From NCBI GenBank assembly GCA_965267425.1, contig OZ253959.1, positions 2,976,001 to 3,040,000 of the forward strand: a stretch of 64,000 nt of DNA, written 5' to 3'. Shown piece after piece: positions 8,974 through 17,736 of the stretch; position 1 is the stretch's first letter, and each line of letters starts with the position of its first letter. A model generated the notes under the pieces. That model ran no database searches. It saw only the letters and a list, made by a program, of their open reading frames with translations, and was not told where the DNA came from. Source of the DNA: G965267425 sp965267425. Its GTDB lineage: Bacteria > Bacteroidota > Bacteroidia > Flavobacteriales_E > Vicingaceae. The translations under genes and the position numbers were made by a program.

Positions 8974-10560
8974 TTATTTTTTCGGTTTGTACTTTACAGT
9001 TAATTCAGCACACGCTTTTTCAAGCACCGCCGTCAATTCATCAGTAAATTTTCCTTTGGCAAGTTCGGCTAGCGTATCACTGTGATTCGCAGCTAAATAC
9101 TCCAGGTATTCGTTTTCAAACTCTTTTACTTTATCAACTGGAACATCCTTCAACAATCCTTTCGTTCCCAGATAAATAATAGCAACTTGCTTTTCAACAC
9201 TTTGTGGAGAAAACTGACCTTGTTTTAGAATTTCAACGTTTTTAGAACCTTTGTCCAATACGTTCATGGTAGCCGCATCCAAATCCGAACCAAATTTTGC
9301 AAACGCCTCAAGCTCGCGATACTGTGCTTGGTCAAGCTTCAATGTACCTGCAACTTTTTTCATGGCTTTAATCTGAGCAGATCCACCAACACGAGATACA
9401 GAGATACCTACGTTAATGGCTGGACGAACACCAGAGTTAAACAAATCTGACTCCAAAAATATCTGACCATCTGTAATCGAAATTACATTGGTAGGAATAT
9501 ATGCCGAAACGTCTCCTGCTTGTGTTTCAATAATAGGAAGTGCAGTCAATGAGCCTCCTCCTTTTACTTTTCCTTTCAACGAATCCGGAAGGTCATTCAT
9601 TTGACCGGCCAATTCATCGGAGTCAATAATTTTCGCAGCTCTTTCCAACAATCTTGAGTGAAGATAAAATACATCACCAGGGTATGCTTCACGCCCCGGA
9701 GGTCTTCTCAACAACAATGATACCTCACGATAGGCAACTGCTTGCTTAGACAAGTCATCGTAAATAATCAATGCAGGCCTTCCTGTATCTCTGAAGTATT
9801 CTGCAATTGCAGCACCAGCAAACGGAGCGTAAAATTGCATTGGAGCAGGATCAGATGCAGAAGCTGAAACAATAACCGTGTAAGGCATTGCTCCATTATC
9901 TTCTAACGTTTTAACAATTCCAGCAACGGTAGAATTCTTTTGACCACATGCCACGTAAACACAATAAACAGGTTCTCCTCTATCGTAAAATTCTTTTTGG
10001 TTGATAATGGTATCAATGGCAACCGCTGTCTTTCCTGTTTGTCTATCACCAATAATCAATTCCCTTTGACCACGACCAATTGGAATCATGGCATCGATTG
10101 CTTTAATTCCAGTTTGCAATGGCTCACTTACCGGTTGACGATAAATTACTCCAGGTGCCTTTCTTTCAATTGGCATATCCAACAATTCACCTTCTAATGC
10201 ACCTTTTCCATCAATTGGATTACCCTGAGCATCAACAACTCTTCCCAACATTGATTCTCCAACACTCAAAGAAGCAATCTTATTGGTTCGCTTAACGATA
10301 TCTCCTTCACGAATGTCAGATGACGTTCCTAACAATACCGCACCAACATTGTCTTCCTCAAGGTTAAGAACGATACCCTGAAGACCATTTTTAAACTCAA
10401 TCAACTCTCCTGATTGAACGTTTGAAAGACCATAAATTCTGGCAATACCATCACCCACTTGCAATACCGTTCCAACTTCTTCTAGTTCAGCGTCTGTTTT
10501 TACGCCTGCCAGTTCTTGTCTCAATATGGCAGATACCTCTGCCGGTTTAATTTCAGCCAT
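8974..10560 (-). CDS. atpA: ATP synthase F1 subunit alpha
   Basis: This is the non-catalytic nucleotide-binding subunit of the F1 hexamer. It carries the P-loop GDRQTGKT at residues 171-178, the Walker B region 'LIIYDDLSKQAVAYRE' near 264-279, and the 'LLRRPPGREAYPGD' signature close by. The length of 528 residues is slightly above the roughly 510 of many bacteria. Order and spacing (24 bases after atpH, 29 before atpG) place it in the atp operon. Confidence 0.98.
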   Translation of the reverse strand: MAEIKPAEVSAILRQELAGVKTDAELEEVGTVLQVGDGIARIYGLSNVQSGELIEFKNGLQGIVLNLEEDNVGAVLLGTSSDIREGDIVKRTNKIASLSVGESMLGRVVDAQGNPIDGKGALEGELLDMPIERKAPGVIYRQPVSEPLQTGIKAIDAMIPIGRGQRELIIGDRQTGKTAVAIDTIINQKEFYDRGEPVYCVYVACGQKNSTVAGIVKTLEDNGAMPYTVIVSASASDPAPMQFYAPFAGAAIAEYFRDTGRPALIIYDDLSKQAVAYREVSLLLRRPPGREAYPGDVFYLHSRLLERAAKIIDSDELAGQMNDLPDSLKGKVKGGGSLTALPIIETQAGDVSAYIPTNVISITDGQIFLESDLFNSGVRPAINVGISVSRVGGSAQIKAMKKVAGTLKLDQAQYRELEAFAKFGSDLDAATMNVLDKGSKNVEILKQGQFSPQSVEKQVAIIYLGTKGLLKDVPVDKVKEFENEYLEYLAANHSDTLAELAKGKFTDELTAVLEKACAELTVKYKPKK

Positions 10561-10584
10561 TTAAATAAATTTTAATTGCTTGTA

Positions 10585-11142
10585 TCAGTATTTTATTACG
10601 TAATCGTCTGTCGTTAATTCTTTTTCAATATCGTTTAGTCTTCTGATAACGCTTGCATCAATTTGTTGGTCACCAATTCGAATGATGATACCTCCTTTGA
10701 TTTGCTGATCAATTAATTCTATCAGCTTATAATCCTGATTCGCCTCGCGTTTAGACAGAAAACTTTGAATTTCTTTTTTCTGATCGTCAGAAAGTTTCAC
10801 TGCTGTAGTGATAAATACTTCTGAAATATTATTCGCTTTTTGAAATTGCATGGCAAACGCCCTTGCAATGCCAGGTAAAATTCCTTCTCTCCCTTTGCGA
10901 ACTAAAATTTCTATGAAAGCCTGAACTGTTTTTCCCAAAGAATTTTGAAAAACCTGATCCAATACTGCTTGTTTCTTGTCCGCTCGAACAATAGGACTTT
11001 TGAGCAACACCTTCAATTCATTGCTGTTCTCAATGGCATCGGCAATCAATGACATATCAGCGACAGCCTTATCCACTTCACCTTGTTCCTGAGCTAGCAG
11101 AAACAAAGATTTTGCATATCTATTTGCAACGCGTGAAATCAT
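10585..11142 (-). CDS. atpH: ATP synthase F1 subunit delta
   Basis: This peripheral stalk subunit joins F1 to the b subunits. It starts with the family's 'RVANRYAKSLFxLAxExG' helix and ends with 'GGIIIRIGDQQIDASVIRRL', close to the conserved 'GxxVxxGDxxxDxSxxxRL' C-terminal motif. The 185 residues are normal for the family. The start lies 6 bases after the atpF stop. Confidence 0.95.
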   Translation of the reverse strand: MISRVANRYAKSLFLLAQEQGEVDKAVADMSLIADAIENSNELKVLLKSPIVRADKKQAVLDQVFQNSLGKTVQAFIEILVRKGREGILPGIARAFAMQFQKANNISEVFITTAVKLSDDQKKEIQSFLSKREANQDYKLIELIDQQIKGGIIIRIGDQQIDASVIRRLNDIEKELTTDDYVIKY

Positions 11143-11148
11143 GAATTA

Positions 11149-11643
11149 TCAGTTGGCTTTAAATGATTTAATTGAATCTTCAATCAGTTTTTCTTGTTTC
11201 GTCTTGTCAGCTAATTCTGACATCAGAATTTTTTCTGCAATGGTCAATGACATCTCAGCTACTTGATTTCTCAACTCAGCAATAGCAGCATTTTTTTGAT
11301 TTTCAATGCTTGCCTGTGCAGTCACAACCAACTTATCTGCTTCTGTTTTGGCTTGTGCTTTAGCCTCTTCAATAATCTTATTCCGTGTATCTCTGGCTTC
11401 TTTCAACATACTATCTCTTTCAGCTCTGGCCTCATTTAATAATTTGTCGTTGTCTGCTTTCAAACGAGCCATATCCATTTTGGCTTTATCAGCAGCTTTA
11501 AGTGCCTCGGAAATTGAATTTTCACGCTCTTTTAACGCTTCCAAAATTGGTTTCCAAGCCATTTTTTTCAAAAGGAACAACACGATCAGAAACGATAAAG
11601 TTGTCCAAAATAAAAGTCCGAATCCGGGGGTAACTAATTCCAT
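11149..11643 (-). CDS. atpF: ATP synthase F0 subunit b
   Basis: This is the peripheral stalk b subunit. One N-terminal membrane helix (about residues 8-26, 'FGLLFWTTLSFLIVLFLL') is followed by a long charged alanine-rich coiled coil up to about residue 150. 'MELVTPGFGLLFWTTLSFL' is the usual Bacteroidetes start. The 164 residues fit. Upstream, between it and atpE, lies a strong inverted repeat (11679-11709). Confidence 0.96.
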   Translation of the reverse strand: MELVTPGFGLLFWTTLSFLIVLFLLKKMAWKPILEALKERENSISEALKAADKAKMDMARLKADNDKLLNEARAERDSMLKEARDTRNKIIEEAKAQAKTEADKLVVTAQASIENQKNAAIAELRNQVAEMSLTIAEKILMSELADKTKQEKLIEDSIKSFKAN

Positions 11644-11678
11644 TTTTTAATACGTTAATCTTATTATCAAAATTGAAA

Positions 11679-11709
11679 TTAAACCCTCAGCCAACCGCTG
11701 AGGGTTTAA
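11679..11709 (-). terminator. Perfect 12-bp stem-loop between atpE and atpF
   Basis: TTAAACCCTCAG at 11679-11690 is the exact reverse complement of CTGAGGGTTTAA at 11698-11709, with a 7-base loop. On the transcribed (minus) strand it follows the atpE stop by 10 bases. The bases after it are U-rich but interrupted (UUUCAAUUUUG), so it is a poor complete terminator. It more likely acts as a partial terminator or as a 3' stabiliser of the atpE message, consistent with the high copy number of subunit c. The structure is seen directly; the role is inferred. Confidence 0.6.
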
Positions 11710-11719
11710 TCATTTCTTA

Positions 11720-11962
11720 TTACTTGAATACTACAAGCAAACAAAGTACAATCGCAAAGAAAACTGCTCCTTCAACAAGTGCAGCAGCTACAATCATGTT
11801 TGCACGAATGTCACCAGTAGCTTCAGGTTGGCGCGCCATTGATTCCAATGCCGAACCACCGATTTTACCGATTCCAACTCCTGCACCCAATGCAGCAATT
11901 CCAGCTCCTATGCCTGCTCCCATAATTCCGTATCCTTCTAGCAAGATTGATAATAACTCCAT
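11720..11962 (-). CDS. atpE: ATP synthase F0 subunit c
   Basis: This 80-residue hairpin of two membrane helices forms the rotor ring. Helix 1 is glycine-rich (GAGIGAGIAALGAGVGIG), the polar loop is ARQPE (residues 43-47), and helix 2 carries the ion-carrying carboxylate Glu64. The residue after Glu64 is Gly, and helix 1 has no Gln at the Na+-ligand position, so the ring is predicted to be proton-coupled. The gene lies 26 bases after atpB and is followed by the intercistronic hairpin. Confidence 0.97.
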   Translation of the reverse strand: MELLSILLEGYGIMGAGIGAGIAALGAGVGIGKIGGSALESMARQPEATGDIRANMIVAAALVEGAVFFAIVLCLLVVFK

Positions 11963-11988
11963 GATTTAGTAATAATTAATTAAACAAA

Positions 11989-13014
11989 TTAGTGATGTTC
12001 TTCTACTGCCTGCCCAAAATAAAGAGCAGATAATAATGTAAATACATAAGCCTGCAAAAAGGCCACCAACAGTTCCAGTGTATTCATAAATACAGAGAAC
12101 AACACGGAAACAACCGATACTCCTAACCCAGCACCTGTTCCATTCATTTCAGCAAAAATGAAAATCAAACATGTGAAAGAAAGCAATACGATATGTCCGG
12201 CGGTAATATTTGCAAACAATCGCAACATTAATACAATAGGTTTTGAAATAACTCCAATGATTTCAATAGGAATCATCAGAGGAAGAAGCCACATTGGCAC
12301 TCCCGGAGGGGCTACAATGTGCATCCAGTAATTTTTGTTAGCACTTTTTAACGTGATGAAAAAAGTAAATAATGCCAAAATCAATGTAACTGCAATATTT
12401 CCCGTAACATTCATTCCACCTAAGAAAGGCAACAGGCCAAGGAAATTACAGATGAGAATAAAGAAAAATACCGTAAGAAGAAATGGCATAAATCGCTCGT
12501 ATTTTTTTTCGCCAATTGAAGGCTTGGCAACTTGATCTCGAATGAACAGAATTAATGGTTCCATTACGGCTTGCATTCCTTTAGGTGCTTGACCTCTGTT
12601 TTTTGCATATCCTCTAGCTGAAGAGATAAAAAACCAAAACATTAACGCCAGGGCAATGAACATGCCCAACACATTTTTGGTAATAGAAATGTCATAGAAA
12701 TGAACCCCACTTTCCTCAACAATATGTCCATGATCCATGCGGTAAACATTTCCACTTGATGCATTCACCGCATCATGCCCATGATTAAATGCACTGGACA
12801 TAAAAATATCCAACCCATTTTCAGAATACAATACCACCGGCAATGGGATGGTAAATCCATCCATTATGTGCAATTCATAAGCATCCAAAACGTGATGAAT
12901 GATAACGTCTCCTGCATTGAAAGGCTCTTTTTCAGTTCCATGAGATGCGGGTTCCGAAGAGAAGGCAAAAAGTGTGTTAAGCGTGCAAGCGAGAAGTAAT
13001 ATCCAATTCCTCAT
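11989..13014 (-). CDS. atpB: ATP synthase F0 subunit a
   Basis: This is the proton channel subunit against which the c-ring turns. The last 220 residues are multi-spanning and contain the essential arginine (about Arg265) in 'LMLRLFANITAGH', followed by the C-terminal 'LELLVAFLQAYVFTLLSALYFGQA' helix. The protein is 341 residues, about 70-90 longer than E. coli AtpB. The extra part is an N-terminal signal-like hydrophobic segment and a histidine-containing extracytoplasmic stretch, a known Bacteroidetes feature. A TTG at 13023 is possible, but the ATG at 13014 directly precedes 'RNWILLLACTL' and is preferred. Confidence 0.95.
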   Translation of the reverse strand: MRNWILLLACTLNTLFAFSSEPASHGTEKEPFNAGDVIIHHVLDAYELHIMDGFTIPLPVVLYSENGLDIFMSSAFNHGHDAVNASSGNVYRMDHGHIVEESGVHFYDISITKNVLGMFIALALMFWFFISSARGYAKNRGQAPKGMQAVMEPLILFIRDQVAKPSIGEKKYERFMPFLLTVFFFILICNFLGLLPFLGGMNVTGNIAVTLILALFTFFITLKSANKNYWMHIVAPPGVPMWLLPLMIPIEIIGVISKPIVLMLRLFANITAGHIVLLSFTCLIFIFAEMNGTGAGLGVSVVSVLFSVFMNTLELLVAFLQAYVFTLLSALYFGQAVEEHH

Positions 13015-13083
13015 AAAGTCCAAGAAATTAACAGAATAAGCAGGTTTTTTAAAGCTATTTTGCCCGTTTCAAATTTTAGACCG

Positions 13084-13117
13084 CAAAAGTAGGCATTTAT
13101 ATATCAATTGAAAACAA
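13084..13117 (-). promoter_or_regulatory. Candidate promoter upstream of atpB
   Basis: On the minus strand TTG (13117-13115), a 23-base spacer and TACTTTTG (13091-13084) resemble the Bacteroidetes -33/-7 pattern. The -7 match is exact; the spacer is a little long. It lies in the 129-base gap between the AtpI-like gene and atpB, about 70 bases before the ATG. It would let the structural atp genes be transcribed independently of the bactofilin-atpZ part. Confidence 0.45.
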
Positions 13118-13143
13118 TATTGCCTCTTTTTTTTCCAAAAAAA

Positions 13144-13512
13144 TCAGGTTTTTTTTCCCTTGTATAATCTTTGAAATAAGATTCCTGAATAAAGGAGATA
13201 AAGAATTAAAAAATTGACCGCAAAAACTTTTCCTTGTGCTTCGTGAACCCACAAATAGATCACCAATATCATCAGTGAAACAAATATCTTAATGCCCATT
13301 GCGGCCATGAAACGGGTCACAAATTTTTTTGGGTCATCATTCATCGAATTGAACAAATACCTGAACATAACGAACCCACCCGCAAAGAAGTAGGTAAATG
13401 ATAGATAATTTTTAAGGGAAAACGGTTGATTGAGCAATTCTTCCAGAATAAAATAATTAAAACTCAGAAGCACCAATGTAATCACTAATAACAGTCCAAA
13501 AAATCTAATCAT
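13144..13512 (-). CDS. AtpI-like membrane protein of the atp operon
   Basis: This is a 122-residue integral membrane protein with four predicted helices: about residues 4-22, 34-53, 66-86 and 94-113. It lies between the AtpZ gene (1 base upstream) and atpB. In many bacteria this position holds AtpI, a small four-helix protein that assists c-ring assembly or ion supply. Size, topology and position fit; sequence identity to AtpI cannot be judged by eye. The final residues are lysine-rich, consistent with a cytoplasmic C-terminus. Confidence 0.65.
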   Translation of the reverse strand: MIRFFGLLLVITLVLLSFNYFILEELLNQPFSLKNYLSFTYFFAGGFVMFRYLFNSMNDDPKKFVTRFMAAMGIKIFVSLMILVIYLWVHEAQGKVFAVNFLILYLLYSGILFQRLYKGKKT

Positions 13513-13513
13513 T

Positions 13514-13750
13514 TTATTTCTTCATTAAGTCTTTAATAACGAGGTACATGGACACTGTTACGCCCAACAATGTCAATATCATGGTAAATATCGAGTTTTT
13601 TAATTCAAAGAATTCATCCAATTTTTTACCACCCAGACTAAATAGTAAAATCACCACAACCATTTTTACGGCCATGGAACTGTATTGAATAAATGAATTT
13701 CCTGATGTTAAGAACTGCCTAGGAGACTTTTTGCGTTCTTTTTTCGACAT
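13514..13750 (-). CDS. AtpZ/AtpI family protein
   Basis: This is a 78-residue protein with a basic N-terminus followed by two membrane helices (about residues 22-40 and 52-72). The segment 'SSMAVKMVVVILLFSLGGKKLDEFFELK' matches the AtpZ/AtpI pattern, in which the first helix ends in 'G..lD..f' and the second starts 'P.fti.g.llG...s.y.v'. AtpZ is linked to F-type ATP synthase assembly or Mg2+ supply. Its start lies inside the bactofilin gene (32-base overlap), so translation may be coupled. Confidence 0.75.
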   Translation of the reverse strand: MSKKERKKSPRQFLTSGNSFIQYSSMAVKMVVVILLFSLGGKKLDEFFELKNSIFTMILTLLGVTVSMYLVIKDLMKK

Positions 13751-14108
13751 CTTCTATACCCTTAACTACACCCCCCATACTGCATACTGCATTAAATACA
13801 GCGCCAGGTTCAACGTGTAATTTATTTGTGCTGATCTCACCTTCCAGGTTAGAAGTAGATTTAAGCGACAAAAGTTCATTAACTGTCACTTTAGCTTTAA
13901 TGGTGCCAGAAATTTCAGCATTCTTGCAAACAATCTCCCCATCTATATTTCCACTTTCACCAACTACTAATCTTCCTTCCGTATGCAAGGTGCCAACCAA
14001 ATTTCCGTCAATTCTAATATCTCCGGAACATTTGATGTTTCCGTTGATCTCAGTACCCGATTTTATCATATTACCGAGTAGTGATTCTGAATCATTATTC
14101 TTTGCCAT
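13719..14108 (-). CDS. Bactofilin (polymer-forming cytoskeletal protein)
   Basis: This is a 129-residue bactofilin. The domain 'TEINGNIKCSGDIRIDGNLVGTLHTEGRLVVGESGNIDGEIVCKNAEISGTIKAKV' (about residues 20-75, here shown only in part by its repeat pattern G-x-I-x-x-x-G) is the right-handed beta-helix that self-assembles into filaments. Short polar tails flank it. Bactofilins scaffold envelope enzymes or organelles at defined cell sites. The gene overlaps the AtpZ gene by 32 bases and follows the PorW/SprE-like gene by 67 bases. Confidence 0.92.
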   Translation of the reverse strand: MAKNNDSESLLGNMIKSGTEINGNIKCSGDIRIDGNLVGTLHTEGRLVVGESGNIDGEIVCKNAEISGTIKAKVTVNELLSLKSTSNLEGEISTNKLHVEPGAVFNAVCSMGGVVKGIEDVEKRTQKVS

Positions 14109-14148
14109 GGTTTAGTCTAAAATTGAAATCATTTCGTCAATTTCACTG

Positions 14149-14156
14149 CAAATATA
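14149..14156 (-). promoter_or_regulatory. Candidate -7 element for bactofilin
   Basis: The minus strand reads TATATTTG (14156-14149), an exact TAnnTTTG match, 41 bases before the bactofilin ATG and inside the only gap between the TPR lipoprotein gene and bactofilin. No well-spaced TTG was found. Confidence 0.35.
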
Positions 14157-14175
14157 ATAAATACAGGAATTACGG

Positions 14176-16752
14176 CTAGTTCAAGTAGTGATTTGCAAAA
14201 AAGTCAAGGTAATTTTTAACTTTTTTCTCTTTGTATAATGTAGAGTAGTTTTGAGCCGTTATGATGAACTTGGGATACTCCTGAGAATTGATTTGATTTA
14301 ATTGATTGTTATTTTTTACAAAGGTGTTGTAATAGTTCATCCCTGTGATTTTGTCGTCAAAATTCTGAACAGAAATCATCTGGTAATTTTTTCCAAATAC
14401 GGTTGATTTCATTTCCAATCGACTTGTTCCGAAGTACGAAATATTAAAATCCGAAATGGCCAGTTGAATTTCATTCAAATTGCTTGACGAAGGAAATAAC
14501 ATTACAAACAAGTGTTTGTCCTCCAATTCGTCCGAAAAAATGATTTCTGGCTCAGCCTGAACCGTTTTCTCTTGCTTTAGCTTGTCCAATATTTTCTTTG
14601 CTTCTTCCTCCACTTCCTCACCGGCATGATTGACCACCACATCCTCTAGTGCTGTTTTAAAAGCAGCTCTACTTTTACTTCGTCCGATTGCCAATGCTTT
14701 CAAAAAGTCAAATTGAGGAGTGAGTTTATTTTTTCCAAACAGATCATTGGCTGATTCACAAGTAGATATCACATCATCGTACTGCTCGTACTCGTACAAT
14801 TGATAGGTAGCGTTGTAAAAGGACTCAATTTTTTCATCCTTGGTTCTTTTCTCCTTAAGGTATGAAGGATTTTTAATGATCCTGGCATATTCGGAGTATG
14901 GAAATTTTTCCAATATAATGTCCTTATACTTTGTGGATTTGGCACTTTGATCCGTGAGAATTGCTATTCTGAACAATTGATAATACGCCACCACTGCCAA
15001 TTCAGAAGTATCATAATCGGTAACCAATCGCAAAAAATGTTTTTCTGACCTTGGATAGTCATTAAAGTCTTCTTTAAATATCAGACCGAGGTAGTACAAC
15101 GAATTCAAAATATTAAAATGCGAAACCTTCTGTGCAGAATCGGAAAAGGGGAGCTGTGATAAGTAATACTCCGGATCTTTTGGTGAAAGGGTATCACTGG
15201 CTTGTTCTTCCGTATCAAATTCCTCTTCATTCGTATTAAAAACAACTTGTTGTCGATTGCTCCTTCTCCAATGATCTTCCAATTTCCGTTCACCCCATAT
15301 TTTCAAAAAATCTGTTACACCAAAGCTTTTGGTAGTCTCATTGTAGAAATACCATTTGCCTGCGGTTCCGGTGGACGTTTGACTCCCCACATTTTGGAAA
15401 TTCAGCGCAAATCCTTCTGCCAATTCTTGTTTTTTCCTTTCCTCTTCAGCAATGTAGGCTTTGATCAATTTATTGATCATTTTGGTCCGCTCCTTTTCAC
15501 TCATCCCTACCAATCGTTGAACACTGTCTTCATAAGTCACAACGTTTAAATGACTCACTAAATCAGTTAAACTTCTATGTCGGTCCTTAATTTTGTCATA
15601 AGACCGATGCGTTTCTGATACAATGGCAAGACAACTATCATAATAAGCCTGAGCATTGATGTAATGAGGTTTGTCAAAATAGATATTTCCTAACATGAGA
15701 TATGCCTCGGCTTTTTGCTTTCGATTGCCTTGGCTTGACTTAACACTTGACTTAAGGTAGTCTATGCCCAATGAATCATTTCCTTCCCGAAATGCCAATT
15801 CGGCCATGGCAAAATAAATTTGATCCTGAAACTCAAGGTTCTTTTTATCCCTGAGCATTTTTTTAAGTTCCTTTTTGATTTTGTCACTGTTATTGGCCTT
15901 TACGTCATATGCCTTGGCCCTGTTCAATCGTGCATTGAATTCCATTCGATAATCTGGCCTCAAATCCAATACGATGTCATAAAATTTATACGCTTGTTCG
16001 TAAAACTTATCGCGGTGATGTAATTGAGCTAAAATGTATGCATACCTCCGCTTCTTTTTCACTTTTCGGGTGTAGCGATATGCATTTTCAATTTTTTCAA
16101 TGGCTCCGTCCTTTTCATTGCGTTTCAAATGATAATCTGCATATACAGCATTATAAATCCCTTTGTGCTCTGCATAAAACAAACCGTCGTTTTCAATTTT
16201 CTCCAGGATGTTAAAGGCTGAACGATAATCTTCCATTTTCAGGTATGTTCTTGCCTGCCAGGTTTGTGCAAGCGTTCGAACCGGTTGATCCTTATACGCC
16301 TTAGCCACATATTCGAAAATTTCAAGCGCACCAAAATATTCGCCTTTGTAATAGCGACATTCACCAACCAGCATATAAGCATCATCAATCCATTTGTTGT
16401 GCTCTTTTTTCTTGATGTACATGGAATGCCGATCGATAACCTTTGAGCATTTGAGTATGGCTTTGTCTAAATCGGGATAATAGGCTTGTGCTGCCTCTTC
16501 GGTGGGTTCAATAAATACTGGAATGATTTCGTAAAAATCTTCTCTATGTGCTCTTTCAATGCTTTTATTTCGCTTTTTTACAATTTCCCGCGCATTGAAA
16601 TATCCATTATACAGGGCTGTATTGTTGTGGTAAAATCGTCTGGTAAACGAATTTTTCTTTCTGGAACATCCGGATATGTTTACCAAAAAAAGTACCACAA
16701 GGCACCCTGATATGATATGTGATAGTTTGATCAAGTTATACCGAATTCCCAA
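14176..16752 (-). CDS. PorW/SprE-like TPR lipoprotein (type IX secretion)
   Basis: This 858-residue lipoprotein has a signal peptide ending in the lipobox 'NISGC'. Immediately after it, 'RRFYHNNTALYNGYFNAREIV' resembles the N-terminus of PorW/SprE proteins, which are needed for type IX secretion and gliding. The middle (about residues 100-400) is a run of tetratricopeptide-like helical repeats with W/Y..G....A.........P..L pairs. The C-terminal part (about 560-690) has a second TPR block and ends with a small alpha/beta domain. The only available start codons are TTG (16752, or 16734), since an in-frame stop lies just upstream. In this window the PorP/SprF operon and three T9SS cargo proteins support an active T9SS. 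Confidence 0.8.
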   Translation of the reverse strand: MGIRYNLIKLSHIISGCLVVLFLVNISGCSRKKNSFTRRFYHNNTALYNGYFNAREIVKKRNKSIERAHREDFYEIIPVFIEPTEEAAQAYYPDLDKAILKCSKVIDRHSMYIKKKEHNKWIDDAYMLVGECRYYKGEYFGALEIFEYVAKAYKDQPVRTLAQTWQARTYLKMEDYRSAFNILEKIENDGLFYAEHKGIYNAVYADYHLKRNEKDGAIEKIENAYRYTRKVKKKRRYAYILAQLHHRDKFYEQAYKFYDIVLDLRPDYRMEFNARLNRAKAYDVKANNSDKIKKELKKMLRDKKNLEFQDQIYFAMAELAFREGNDSLGIDYLKSSVKSSQGNRKQKAEAYLMLGNIYFDKPHYINAQAYYDSCLAIVSETHRSYDKIKDRHRSLTDLVSHLNVVTYEDSVQRLVGMSEKERTKMINKLIKAYIAEEERKKQELAEGFALNFQNVGSQTSTGTAGKWYFYNETTKSFGVTDFLKIWGERKLEDHWRRSNRQQVVFNTNEEEFDTEEQASDTLSPKDPEYYLSQLPFSDSAQKVSHFNILNSLYYLGLIFKEDFNDYPRSEKHFLRLVTDYDTSELAVVAYYQLFRIAILTDQSAKSTKYKDIILEKFPYSEYARIIKNPSYLKEKRTKDEKIESFYNATYQLYEYEQYDDVISTCESANDLFGKNKLTPQFDFLKALAIGRSKSRAAFKTALEDVVVNHAGEEVEEEAKKILDKLKQEKTVQAEPEIIFSDELEDKHLFVMLFPSSSNLNEIQLAISDFNISYFGTSRLEMKSTVFGKNYQMISVQNFDDKITGMNYYNTFVKNNNQLNQINSQEYPKFIITAQNYSTLYKEKKVKNYLDFFANHYLN

Positions 16753-16856
16753 TTAGACAGTGAAAGCAGGCTAAAATACTGATTTCACATGAACTAATGT
16801 TTCTAACGTTCAAAGTTGAACATTATTAAGATATTTGTGAAGGATTTACGGAAATT

Positions 16857-17726
16857 GTGGAAGAACAGAAAAAAAAGAAATTATACAAGAAGCTGCGAAA
16901 CAAGTATCGTTTGGTCATCCTGAATGATGCTACTTTCGAAGAACGGTTTTCATTTCGATTGTCTCCTTTAAATGTCTTTACGTATTTCGGTTCAATTTCT
17001 CTATTTCTGATCATTGGAGTGACCCTATTAATTGCGTTAACTCCACTTCGAGAATATATTCCCGGATATACTGATGTAGAATTGCGTCAAAATGTAATGC
17101 AATTACTTTTTAAAACCGATTCTTTGGAAAATCAATTGGCTGTTAAAGACAAATACCTGGAAAGATTGAGGCTCATCATGCAAGGTACACCTCCGGATAC
17201 TGTTTACAATGAGCAAGAAAATAAGCCAGTGGAAGATTATTCATTGGTGAATATTGAAAAATCAGCAGAAGACTCCATTTTGAGGGCGTATGTTGAAAGT
17301 GAAGACAATTCAGGTCTGACATTGTTGAACAATTATAGGAATGGCTCTGACATTAGCAATTTTGTATTTTTCGCGCCACTTACGGGTACCGTGACCAATG
17401 CATTTGATATGAATCAAAACCATTTCGGTGTTGATATTGTTGCCGACGAAAATGCCTCAGTAAAGGCAACTTTGGAGGGTACTGTCATTTTCTCAGAATG
17501 GACGGCGGAAACAGGTTATGTCATTCATATTCAGCACCCTAATAACTTAGTTTCCATTTACAAGCACAATTCTGTATTGCTCAAAAATTCAGGAGATTTT
17601 GTAAGAGATGGTGAAGTGATTGCCATCATTGGAAATTCTGGCGAATTGACCACTGGCCCGCATTTACATTTTGAATTATGGTTTAATGGCAATCCATTAA
17701 ATCCTGAAGACTATATGCTCTTTTAA
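16857..17726 (+). CDS. M23 (LytM-type) metallopeptidase, membrane-anchored
   Basis: This is a predicted zinc endopeptidase that cuts peptidoglycan cross-bridges or peptide stems. A basic cytoplasmic N-terminus (residues 1-40) is followed by one membrane helix (about 43-63), a coiled-coil spacer (75-110), a linker, and the LytM domain (about 172-289). The zinc-site residues are present: His189 and Asp193 (HFGVD) and the HLH motif His269/His271. It therefore looks catalytically active rather than a degenerate EnvC-type activator. The start is a GTG: no ATG is available downstream of the in-frame stop at 16827-16829. Many Bacteroidetes genomes have this topology. Confidence 0.9.
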   Translation: MEEQKKKKLYKKLRNKYRLVILNDATFEERFSFRLSPLNVFTYFGSISLFLIIGVTLLIALTPLREYIPGYTDVELRQNVMQLLFKTDSLENQLAVKDKYLERLRLIMQGTPPDTVYNEQENKPVEDYSLVNIEKSAEDSILRAYVESEDNSGLTLLNNYRNGSDISNFVFFAPLTGTVTNAFDMNQNHFGVDIVADENASVKATLEGTVIFSEWTAETGYVIHIQHPNNLVSIYKHNSVLLKNSGDFVRDGEVIAIIGNSGELTTGPHLHFELWFNGNPLNPEDYMLF

Positions 17727-17736
17727 TCTTCACTTC

